Shown: positions 1 through 9,342 of the stretch, piece after piece
Layout: each line of letters opens with the position of its first letter
Position numbering within the stretch: position 1 is the stretch's first letter
NCBI RefSeq assembly: GCF_000499845.2
Contig: NC_023749.2
Coordinates: forward strand, 38,502,105-38,566,104
Direction of reading: 5' to 3'
Origin: Phaseolus vulgaris
Lineage: Eukaryota > Streptophyta > Magnoliopsida > Fabales > Fabaceae
DNA: 64,000 bases
Position numbers and translations under genes: made by a program
Notes under the pieces: generated by a model
Told to the model about the DNA's origin: nothing
Seen by the model: the letters and a program-made list of their open reading frames with translations, nothing else
Databases searched by the model: none

Positions 1-881
1 ATTTAAAGAGTTTAAAGGATAGAGAGATTGAACACACAGGTTTATACTGGTTCACTTGTAACCAAGAGCTACATCCAGACTTCCCAGAAACCAGTGGGGA
101 ATCCACTAAGCAATCAACCCTAGATTACTTACAACACCACCAAAGAAGTGACCTTGATCCCCTCAAGACACACACTTCTTTTGGCTCAGCACAACTCCAC
201 TAAGAATGCTGATCTTGACAACCTCAAGAACACACAGCACTTCTCAGCTTCACACACATAGTTTCTTCAAAGGTACAAAGGATTACACTTGTTACAAAAA
301 GATCTGAAATCAATACAAGATGAAAATCCTATATAACACTCTCTTTGATCGAAGCAATCTCAAAAGCAATCTCCAACTCTTCAAAAGCAAAAACAATGAA
401 AAACTCAAATCTGTTTTTGTGTTATTAAATCTCATTTGTTGTTTGTTACATAATCTGAACAAACTATTTATTGCATTCAAAGACTAGTCAAAGCATTTAA
501 TATTGGAGCGTATTCAGTTATAAAATCCTTTAATGCTTAGTCAAAGCACAAAACAATTTTCTGTTATGGTCCCAAGACAAACAATCGGTTGAATGCTCGA
601 ATCAATCAGTTGTTTTGGTTTGACAGCAAGTTAACCATCAAAAACATGTTTCAACCTTTCTAAAAAGACCTAAGTATAAAACAACAGGTTGTTTTTCACT
701 TAGTTTGAAAAACACTTTTCTTTTAAAAGGTTTGAGAAGGCTTAAGCTTTGGATTCAATCAAGAGTGGATTTACACAAAAAATCTACCCCAGATCCTATC
801 TAAAGACAGCTCAGCAACAGCAAGCACATCCACCTTCAATGGGTTTGGATTCTTCAAAGCTTGAACATACTTGATTCAACA
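1..881 (-). mobile_element. Partial Ty1-copia LTR (family D), minus orientation
   Basis: Read on the minus strand, the LTR begins TGTTGAATCAAG at 881 and runs off the left edge of the window. It matches the plus-strand LTRs at 4102 and 47457, including the shared block ACTGGATGTAGCTC followed by GTGAACCAGTATAAA. The flank from 882 is tandem-repeat DNA and not a polypurine tract. It is therefore the 5' LTR of a minus-strand element or a solo LTR. The candidate target duplication on this side is TTCAC (882-886); its partner lies outside the window. Confidence 0.8.
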
Positions 882-1374
882 TTCACTCCCTTAATTTTGC
901 CTCTTCTCTCTACTGCCACCACTATCGTCGTTGTGACATTTGCGCCCTCCTCATTTTTTTTGTTGTCGCCCTTGCCGCCCTTTAGTACAGGTTGGTGTTT
1001 CTTAATATTTTAAATATTTCTTAACTATTATTAATTTTGTAAATTTTAGTATTTATTATAATTAGTTTGTATTATGTTAATTGTTAGGTTTGAATAATAT
1101 AATTAATTTTTTAGATTTTTTATTAGAGTAATATTATTTAGTATTTATAATTAATTTAATGATTGTTTTTGTAATTAGATTAGAAATAATTTATTGATTT
1201 TCAATTGATATTTTTCATTATGTATAATTGTATGTATGATTAAATTTGTCAATTTTAATTTCCATGTATATTTATAATTATTTGATATGTGTTGGTATTG
1301 CGTCTGGGGTGCTCGACCGTCGACAATTGTTTCCTGTATAACAGACCCTTTGTTTTCCGTTTGAGATTTAATAC

Positions 1375-1608
1375 ATGTATTTTTCTACTACTACTCCAAT
1401 TGTATGTTTTTTAAAAGATCTTAAAATTGATGAATCAAGATTCACATTAGTGGACTTTCAAAAGATAGGTTATCCAAATGAGCTATATATAATTATTCAA
1501 CAAGCATCACAGGCTATTGATGATATTGAAAATGGTGACCCCCTTTCATTCACACCAATGATAATGAATAAAGATGACGATGTAGTAGATGCACATGCAA
1601 CCGTGTAA
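1375..1608 (+). pseudogene. CACTA transposon DUF4216-like coding end, U1 copy (deleted, frameshifted)
   Basis: The frame reads SRFTLVDFQKIGYP then ELYIIIQQASQ, which resembles the DUF4216 domain of plant En/Spm (CACTA) proteins, where a QVFYV.DP..WSVIL motif normally follows. Here that motif is missing: about 69 nt were removed in frame, so QASQ joins directly to AIDDIENGD. A 1-nt loss near the end changes HATR to HATV followed by a stop. The intact end in U2 and U5 closes with an EGI-type terminus as in CACTA proteins. Non-functional remnant; the family call rests on motif recognition. Confidence 0.75.
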
Positions 1609-2072
1609 ACCACAGTGAGGGAATATGCATATGAACATTCAACCCATTATAGTAAAAAAATAGAAATATTATTGATAATACAAATGTAGAATTTTATGTA
1701 TTTTTTTTATATGATTTTCTTTCAATGCAAACCAGTGTAGGAGACAACTAAACTACTATGTTTTTTCTAGTGTGTTTGTTGTAAGTTATTTTCGTTGATG
1801 TTTTCTTTAGTGTGAGAGTGTTAAGGTTTGCATTTTTCACTTTATGAAATCATCCACTTGTGTCATAAAATGAGATCTTTAAGATGCCCTGTCACGCCAT
1901 GAAATGAACATCTGGAACATAAGACTTGATGATAATTGTGAGTGGTCTAATTTCTGACCATCTTTGTCATCTTATGGGCAATCGGATCGCTGTAGCATAA
2001 TAACTATAACAAATCTATATTGTTTATTGAAAGTAAATTCCAAATGAATTTGTATTGATAAACTTGTAAGAC

Positions 2073-2492
2073 TTAATGACAAAAGCATTTACATAGACCA
2101 GTGTCTGTATCACAATACTTATCACATGATGTTATACAGAATGGACAATCAGATGCACTTGTACATTTGTCCAGCTTTCCTAGTATGGGTGCCCTGCACT
2201 TACAAACTTCATCAACACAAATGGCTGAATCTTTACATAAACTTAGTTTTACCTTGCAATCATCATTCTCCTTACATGCATCCTCATCTACAACAAACTC
2301 TATCAAAAAAACACATCCCAATGTTATAATATAAATTCATGTTAGCTATAAAAAATTTAAATCACTGAAAAAAAAAACCTAAATTCAAATAGGGAATTTA
2401 TCAAATAGAAAAATCTCAAATAACTTACCATTACAAGCTATCAAAGCAAAAGAAAAAATAAGTGCTACCAAAGCAACCTTCACTATAGCCAT
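2073..2492 (-). CDS. Secreted cysteine-rich peptide (defensin-/NCR-like), two exons, U1 copy
   Basis: Exon 1 is 2492-2429: ATG, then a hydrophobic signal peptide (MAIVKVALVALIFSFALIAC). The donor is G/GTAAGT. The intron is 2428-2300 and ends in TAG. Exon 2 is 2299-2073 and ends in TAA. The joined product is 96 residues. The mature part has 14 cysteines spaced C-x5-C-x6-C-x5-C-x4-C-x-C-x10-C-x5-C-x2-C-x3-C-x3-C-x6-C-x-C-x-C, like two successive half-modules of the late-nodulin/defensin-like type. A signal exon followed by a cysteine exon is the usual gene plan of legume NCR and other defensin-like peptides. It probably acts outside the cell or in the endomembrane system; the role is unknown. 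A TATA box lies about 90 nt upstream. All 14 cysteines and both splice sites are intact, so this is the most likely functional copy. No expression evidence is available. Confidence 0.72.
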
Positions 2493-2577
2493 CCTGTGCC
2501 TTCTTTTACTTTACTGCTTCTTAGGCTCACTCTTCAGTATTTCTTACTTCTCCTTCAAGATTCAAGTCATCCACGTC

Positions 2578-2583
2578 TTTATA
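2578..2583 (-). promoter_or_regulatory. TATA box of the U1 cysteine-rich gene
   Basis: TATAAA on the minus strand, about 86 nt before the ATG at 2492. The same box sits at the same offset in U2 (22258-22263) and U5 (63848-63853), with the intervening leader well conserved. Confidence 0.6.
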
Positions 2584-3435
2584 GTACTATATTAGTTGCT
2601 TTTGAAATACTCATTTAATGAATAATTAAAGTTGTATCATAAATATATTCATGTTATGCTTCTAGAAATCAGGTAACATGAACTCACACAAATTAATTTA
2701 CTTTTTAATAATATTAATTTAGTTCTTCTTCAGGATTCAAGTAATGTACATATTTATAGTACTATATTAGTGTTAAAAACAAGGAAAAAATAATTAAATG
2801 TGTTACTTTATTAGATGATTTGTAAGTAAACCTTTTTTTATATAACACAATTGTCTTGTATTAAAGTAATATGCGATCATTTTAAACATATGAATTAATT
2901 AACATTTTAATAATATCAAATTGAACAATGTGGTTTAATTCCTTACCGTTTCTATCATTTTCAATGTTATTTTAATATAAAATAAATTAAGTAAAAAACT
3001 GCTACTTAATGGATACGATGATAAGAATTTGTGTACATTAAACAGAGGAATTCACTTTATTTATTAATGTTATATCTGAATGTTAATAATAGTAATATTA
3101 CCGTTTCACTTGTACAAATAACACTTTGAAGATATTAGATCAGTTAAATGAGAACCGGTGTAACTAAAATTGCGGTGACATTTTTGTAAATATTTGATAC
3201 ATATTACACTAGATGGATGGCCCAACCTGTGTAATATGTTATGTACAAAGTAAAAAAAAAAAAACAAAACATTAATTCTGAGCATGACATCTTACACCGG
3301 TGTAATATGTCATGCACATAGTAAAAAAACAGTTTTCAAAATTTTTAATTCTACTTGACATATTACACCAGTTGGATGGTGCAACCGGTGTAATATGTGA
3401 GTTAATAAAAGTTTTAAAAATGATTAAGGAGAGAA
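2584..3435. repeat. AT-rich spacer with three palindromic ACACCGGTGTAAT-type repeats (U1)
   Basis: No credible gene. The AT-rich DNA matches the same part of U2 and U3. Near the P450 side lie three imperfect palindromes: about 3199-3239, 3285-3312 and 3356-3400. Each is built from TTACACCGGT and its complement ACCGGTGTAATATG around a short loop. CACTA elements typically carry such repeats near their termini; that assignment is inference. Confidence 0.65.
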
Positions 3436-3650
3436 GCAACCATTGGCAACATTCTCTTAATCAAACCAACGTTGTGGCTTAAACTCACCGCAATCCTTCC
3501 CCCCACAAACCCTTCATTCTCCTCGTCGTGTTTGGAAAATAAGTCACTCTATTCCTTTTCCGAATGTGGGTCCCATCAGGTACTACAAACACGACTTCAA
3601 CAATTTATCTCTATGAAACACTCATAATCCAAACCCTCATTTCTCTCTTT
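3436..3650 (-). pseudogene. CYP94-like cytochrome P450 fragment, C-terminal part, U1
   Basis: Minus-strand reading gives a degenerate version of the P450 stretch LPDGT.IRKG..VTYF ... EFKPQRWFD, clearest in the U3 and U4 copies. It stops before the haem-binding cysteine loop. It belongs with 5121-5608; a copia fragment separates the two and has replaced the I-helix segment. Non-functional. Confidence 0.6.
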
Positions 3651-5120
3651 GATCTTCAATATGCTGATGATGATGAAGGAAGGAAAACAACCAGTTGATG
3701 TATCGAAACAATCGATTGTTTTTTGGTGGTTGTATAAGTTTTCTATTCTTTCTGCTTTTGTGTTTTAGATCTGTTGTACTAAGAACAATTATATTTCTCA
3801 TCTCTTCTTTTTGGTCTATTTGTGAAGACATATAGGGGGAGATATATGCTGTGTTTTGATTTCAGTTTTTTTTTCTGTAAAAAACAGTTTGGATGAGTAA
3901 AACCTTATAGGTTTTTGCTCCTATATTTTGTTTGATTGTTTGCTCTGATATTATGTTCTAAATTTCTATATTTGTTTCTGTGATAACCAAATATCAGAAG
4001 TTCAGTGTTTTTCTTAAAACTGTGCTTTGCAGGAACTGCTTCAGATTCAATCAGATACAACACATGCATCAGGGATTTGTCTTCATCAAATAGGGGGAGA
4101 TTGTTGAACCAAGTGGTGTTCAAGCCTTGAAGAATCCAAAACCCTTTGAAGGATGTTGAAGGCTAGGCTGTGCTTGCTATTGCTGAGTTGTCTTAGATAG
4201 GATCTGGGGTAGATTGAGTTTTGTAATCCACTCTTGATTGAATCCAAAGCATAGGCATTCTCAATCTTTTTAAAATAAAAAGTGTTTTTTAACCTAAGTC
4301 AAAAACAACCGATTGTTTATACTTAGGTGTTTTTAGAAAAGATTGAAAACTGTTTTTCAAATGGTTGAGCTGTTAAAACCAAAACAACCGATTGATTCGA
4401 GGAAACAACCAATTGTTTGTTTTGGTACCATAACAGAAAAATGGTTTTTGTTTTGACTAAGCTTTAAATGATTTTAACTGATTACGCTCCAGTCTTTAAT
4501 GCTTTAACCAATCGTTAAATGCAATGAATAGTTTATTAAGATTTCGTAACAAACATCATCTTTGAATATGTTCAGAAAAATAGATTTGAGTAAGAACAAT
4601 TAACACAAGTTTTTGAGTTTTTCAAAGAGTTGAGATTGCTTAGAGATTGAGATTGATCAAAGTGTGTGCGATAGGATTTCTGCTTGTATTGATTTCAGAT
4701 TTGCTTCTGTAACAAGTGTAATCCTTGTATCTATTGAACAAGAATCATTGTGTGTTTGCTGAGAAGTGTTGTGTGCTCTTGAGGGGATCAAGATCAGCAT
4801 TCTTAGTGTTGGTGTGTTGGCCAAGAGAAGTGTGTGTGTTGAGGGGATCAAGGTCACTTTCTTGGTTGTGTTGTAAGTGATTTAGGTTTGATTCCTTAGT
4901 GGTTTATGAGAAGACTGGATGTAGTTATGGGTTTAGAGTGAACCAGTATAAATCTCTGTGCGCTTTTCTTTATCCCTTAACTCTTTAAATTCAGTTTTGA
5001 TATTTGCAAACTGGTATAAACAACCGATTGCTTTAGTTTTTTGCAAACTGAATTCTTTATCATTTGTTTCAAGAGATAATTTCATTCTTGACTTAAAAGT
5101 TTTCGAAAACCCTCTGTGTT
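3651..5120 (+). mobile_element. Truncated copia 3' end: internal tail plus LTR (family D)
   Basis: An internal tail with two polypurine tracts (TAGGGGGAGA near 3833 and 4091) precedes an LTR starting TGTTGAACC at 4102. The LTR lacks roughly its last 50 nt compared with the family D LTR that ends at 60453. There is no target duplication. Against U3, about 117 bp of P450 sequence (equivalent to 25717-25833) is missing at the insertion point. This looks like illegitimate recombination and not a clean insertion. Confidence 0.75.
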
Positions 5121-5608
5121 CACTTATAATTATATGACTCACCACCGTGTTCACTTGCCTTGCCTCCCTTCATCACTAACTCATGCACCACCTTCACGCC
5201 TTCCTTTAGAGCCTTCTCTAACCTTACGTTCAACATTCTCTTCACCTTCCACAACAGAAGCAATAGTGTTGCGACCCGCGCAATGCTCATCTCCGACCCG
5301 ATGTTAAACATTGTCAGAAGAGGTGGAAGCGGCTTGTTCAGGTCTAGGCAACATGATGAAGAACTTAAGGGAGTGTTGCTAAGGATTTCGATGAAGGGTT
5401 TTCCTGTGGGGAAATTTCCAAAGTTCATCGTCACCACTATGTAACACGCGTTGAGGCGGTGAACGACTATGGTGTGGGTTGGGAATTGTGTTATGTGTTC
5501 AGTGTACCAGTCGAGTAGATGGTGGTGGTTAAGGGAAAATAAAACGAGGTATCCCTTGATTGGGTGTTTAGGAGGTGCCTGTTTATGGTGATAACACCCT
5601 TGTCCCAT
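5121..5608 (-). pseudogene. CYP94-like cytochrome P450 fragment, N-terminal and middle part, U1
   Basis: The minus strand is open for 162 codons. It reads KGYLVLFSLNHHHLLDWYTEH, PTHTIVVHRLNA, NFGNFPTGKPFIEIL and later WKVKRMLNV ... LKEGVKVVHELVMK. These blocks are typical of CYP94 fatty-acid hydroxylases in the same order, but about 100 residues between NFPTGKPF and the WKVKR block are lost or scrambled. The membrane anchor is absent and the haem loop is missing. Probably a captured gene fragment. Confidence 0.65.
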
Positions 5609-5645
5609 ATTACACTAGTTGTTTGCCTCGACCGGTGTAATATGT
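5606..5645. repeat. Palindromic ACACCGGTGTAAT-type repeat beside gypsy-1
   Basis: Imperfect palindrome: ATATTACACTAGTTG, a short loop, then CGACCGGTGTAATATG. It corresponds to 26365-26405 in U3 and to about 61362-61403 in U4. Confidence 0.6.
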
Positions 5646-5689
5646 TCCTTCTGAAACACAAGGTTTTGGACTATTTTAATTAAATTTTG

Positions 5690-5694
5690 GAACA
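5690..5694. repeat. Target-site duplication of gypsy-1 (GAACA)
   Basis: GAACA directly precedes the 5' LTR and recurs at 17675-17679 directly after the 3' LTR. U3 preserves the unoccupied site once, at 26437-26441, as TTTTGGAACATATTCC. Confidence 0.93.
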
Positions 5695-6594
5695 TGATCC
5701 GGTCGGTCATCGGTAGTCGGTGACATCAGCAACAGATAGCCACGTGGACCGTTCTTAGTGGGACACGTGGGCCAGGGAAGCGGATGTGTCATTGAGAGAG
5801 TCGCCCAGGGTGGTGATCGGTGATCAGTGGGCGGTGGTCAGAGAGGATGCGCGATCACCGCCTAGATGAGCGTCAGGAAGCAGAAGGCGTGGCACTAGGG
5901 GGAACCGATCGGTCGTCTGGGGTGAGTGATGATCGTCGGGTTTTCACGTTACGCGCAGTTAAGCTGGAAACGAGGGGTGATTCCCAGCGAGAGCGTTGCA
6001 TACGAGCCTTGGGTGGCAGGGTATCAGAGAAAGGAGAAGTTATGTGCTTTGTGGTGTCGTGCACGAGAGTGGCCTAAGAGAGCTAGTAAGCTAGTCGGTG
6101 ATTGGTGTTCTCTTAACCCATAACGTGCATGGTGCAAAGCAGAGGTGATCGTTCACACAGTAGGTGATGCCTGGTGCGTGCGCTTAGCCAAGCCACACTT
6201 GGTATTCACGCTGAGGTGGCACGAGTCACCTAGTGGAAGAAAACGTGCTAAGTTACTTCATACACGGATAACTTAGGCGCGCAACAGAGTATATAAAGGG
6301 CATTTAGCGCTCATGCAGAGGGAGGTAAGATTCATTCTTGGAAGTTACTAGTTTACACACACACAAAGTGCACACAAGTCTCGCAGAGATTCCTAGTTCT
6401 TTGGTGGTTTTGCAAGGCTGACTTGAGCGTCGGAGTGCAATCGGCCGCTAGAGGTGCCGTTTGGTGTGTTTCGCAGGTTTGCTTGGAGTTCTGGTGGAGT
6501 GCTTGGAGCGTTCTTGCACTTGTCGTGATAGAGTAGGTGGAAGATAGAGTTTGACGTGGCGAATCCTTTGACGCTCGAATTCCCTGCAAGATCA
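5695..6594 (+). mobile_element. Gypsy-1 5' LTR
   Basis: It begins TGATCCGG and ends GCAAGATCA (900 bp), and matches 16775-17674 in length. A TATAAA at 6292-6297 (partner 17372-17377) would start the genomic RNA about 300 nt before the LTR end. Confidence 0.93.
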
Positions 6595-6596
6595 TT

Positions 6597-6614
6597 TGGC
6601 ACCCACCGTGGGGC
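6597..6614 (+). promoter_or_regulatory. Gypsy-1 primer-binding site
   Basis: TGGCACCCACCGTGGGGC starts two bases after the 5' LTR, where the tRNA primer for minus-strand DNA anneals. Gypsy-2 has the related GGCGCCCACCGTTGGACC in the same place. I do not name the tRNA. Confidence 0.75.
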
Positions 6615-6687
6615 CCGTGTGAATTTGTGATCCCATCCACACTTTGCTGTCAGTTTTCGTTTGTTCTTGAGGTTCTTTGCTGAGAAA

Positions 6688-8357
6688 ATGAGGAGGACAA
6701 GGTAAACTTTACCCGCGCCATCAGCTAAAGAAGGAGCTGTGACGATGGTGCAGGTCTTGAAAATGATGCGAATGCTGCAAGACAATGTGGCAGCGTCAAG
6801 AATGGAACAAGAAAGGATGCAAGCGGATTTAGCTGCATCGCAGAGCAGAAACGAGGAGTTGGACAAAATCAATGGAGAGTTGTGCAAGGCGCTGCAAGCG
6901 CAGAAGGAACGCGCGACAGAAGAAAGAGTGGCGCCGCCGCCGTCTCCCCCAGGACTTTCCCCATGCCATTCTCATCGGAGATTATGAGCGCGGTGGTGCC
7001 ACCAAACTTGGTGGGAGTGAAAGCCTTGTTTACTGGGGTGGAGGACCCAGAGACGCATCTGACAGCGTTTCACACCCAGATGATGCTCTTTGGGGGTTCG
7101 GATGCGGTGTATTGCAAGCTGTTCATGAGCACCCTGAACGGAATTGCTTTGGAGTGGTTCGTGAGCCTACCAGATGGCCACATAACCTCGTTTCAGCAGT
7201 TCTCTAAGTTGTTCATGGAGCAGTATATCGTGAACAGGGCATCCCCAGTGGTGTCGTATGACTTGTTCGACGTGCGACAAAACCAAGGTGAGTCCCTCAG
7301 GGATTACCTTAGTCGTTTCGGAGCTCAGGTGGTGAGACTGCCCAGCAAAGATGAAGATATGTTGGTGCATGCGTTCAAGAAAGGGGTTCTGCCGGGCCCT
7401 TTCAGTGAATCGTTGATCAGAAATCACCCCAGCACCTTTACGGAGATTAGGCGCCGTGCTGTGGCGCACATCGTAGTAGAGACGGCGGTTTCTGAGAAGA
7501 GGGGAAGCGCGGCCCTGACCAAGTCGCGCGGAGGGCCGAGCAGGCCTCAGCAACCGATGAGGGTGCATGAGGCCAAAGAAGGAAAGAAGGCTCAGGGAAA
7601 GCATCGCCCTTACGAGCCTATGGACCAGGGCAGGGGGCGCGCGAGGGAGAGTAACGTGCCCCCCAGGTTTGACTTCGTGGTGGAATTGGCGGAGCTAATC
7701 GCCATTCCAACCATAGCGGCAAGGTTGCGAGCACCAGAGAAGACTGACAAGGTGCTGGGAAGGAAAAAGAACGTGTGGTGTGAGTTTCACCAGGCTTATG
7801 GTCACTCACTCCACTCTTGTTTGGCGTTGGGACACCAACTCGCGGAGTTGGTAAAAAGTGGCTTTCTGAGCGATTACTTACGGGAGGCGCAAGGTGATCG
7901 GGCGTCGGGGCCACCAGCAGAAGATCCGCAGCACGAGGTACCTGTGCACGGGGAGGTGCACACGATCGCGGGGGGTTTCTCTGGAGGGGGGTGTACAGCC
8001 TCTCAGAGGATGAGGTACGCTCGTTCGGTAAAGACTGTCGAATTGGTGGAAGAAGATCATTTCCCCGATGCTGACATTACTTTCACAAAGGCGGATCTCC
8101 GGGACGTTGTGCCTCACGACAACGATCCTATAGTCATCTCCCTTGTTACGGCAGGGAGAAAGGTGCACAGGGTCCTTGTGGACCAGGGAAGCTCGGTGGA
8201 CGTGATGTTATGGCCGACGCTCAACAAGCTGCAACTGTCCCTTAATCATCTGAGGCCGTACGCAGGGTGCTTGTATGGCTTCGCAGGGGACCAAGTGGAG
8301 GTGCGAGGCTACATAGAGCTGAGGACCACGTTCACGGATGGAGCCGGGGCTCGCACT
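6688..8357 (+). pseudogene. Gypsy-1 gag and start of protease (broken)
   Basis: By alignment with gypsy-2 the start is ATG 6688, but codon 6 is TAA (6703-6705). The N-terminal part continues from ATG 6739 in frame 1 and shifts near 6930-6950 into the frame that stays open to 8357. Visible: a Gag core (VEDPETHLTAFHTQMML, ALEWFVSLP), a knuckle-like C-x2-H-x4-H-x4-C (CEFHQAYGHSLHSC) and the protease site VLVDQGSSVDVM. Gag packages the RNA; the aspartic protease cleaves the polyprotein. The frame is cut at 8357 by the solo LTR insertion. Confidence 0.85.
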
Positions 8358-9337
8358 TGATGGATATCCAATAGGAGAGGATTTTATTAATGAAGGAAGA
8401 GGATTTTCACCTACACATTTGAAGTTCTTCCTTCTAGTCTTCTCACAAATTAAAAGAAGTCAAAGAGAAGATCAAGCCTAAAGATAAAGAAGTCTACAAA
8501 CTCTCAAATAATAGGCTTCATATTAAATATCTCTCTTTATAGTTTCTTTTAAATTGTAAATAATATAGAATAATGTTTAGAAAGGTGCTTAGAGGGAAAC
8601 ATTAGACACCTCTTTTGTAAAACCATCTTTAGGTTTTAGTTTAGCAAATTCTAGAAGCTTGGGGAGTGAGCTTAGTAAGGGGGGTGTGATCTTAGGAGTT
8701 TTTTGGGTAGCTTAGGGAATAAGCTATGTAAATGACCAGCCCTTACTCCTATAAAAGGAGGGCTTAGGTCCTTCACAATTCAGATTGGAATTTTATAGTA
8801 GAGAGACTATACTCAAATTTGGAGAGAAATTGTGAGTCTTGAGTCTTCTTCTTCCTTTGCCTTATCTTGTGAGCTATGGTGAGCTTCAAGTGGCGGCACT
8901 CCATCACTTATCTTGGATCAAGGAACCAAGTGGCGTGAAGTGTTCTTCCAATTCTCAAAATCCAGCAAACTCCTTCTATAAGTGTTCTTCCTTCATGTTC
9001 TTTCAATTCCATTCGGTAGAGTAGCTTTGTTTGTTGTTTCTTTTCATTTCTACCGTTTAAATTTCTGATTTCCAGCTTTGCTTCTAGTTTCTGTTCGGTG
9101 CAGTAGTTTATTATTTCAATTCTGTCCAGCTTTCAATTCTTGTTCTTCATTTCTTGTGCTTTGATTCCATTTGACAATATATGGACTTCCATATGAGTCT
9201 TGGTTGGTGCTAAGTCTTGGTGAGTTCTTGAATTAGAACATTGATCCAATTCTAAAGTAAGGTGCCATTTATGACCAGCTCAAGTTGCTCCTAAGAATGT
9301 CAAAGAATCATGTATTCTTGTAGTTACATTCACATCA
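8358..9337 (+). mobile_element. Solo LTR (family S1) inside gypsy-1
   Basis: A 980-bp block starts TGATGGATATCC and ends TTCACATCA. GCACT is duplicated on both sides (8353-8357 and 9338-9342). Removing the block and one GCACT rejoins the gag-pol frame at the place where gypsy-2 reads SSRTEKIKYLVV. TATAAAAG lies at 8750-8757. The internal stretch with AAGTGGCGGCA and AAGTGGCGTG is shared with the solo LTR at 43232-44166. There is no internal coding region, so this is a recombined solo LTR. Confidence 0.9.
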
Positions 9338-9342
9338 GCACT

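Noticed and set aside
2101..2334. Plus-strand ORFs over the cysteine-rich gene
   Set aside because: The minus strand has signal peptide, splice sites, promoter and conserved cysteines; the plus frames are shadows.
5120..5608. 162-codon minus-strand ORF as an independent protein gene
   Set aside because: It matches P450 blocks in order but lacks the anchor, a large middle part and the haem loop; sister copies are frameshifted. Treated as a captured fragment.
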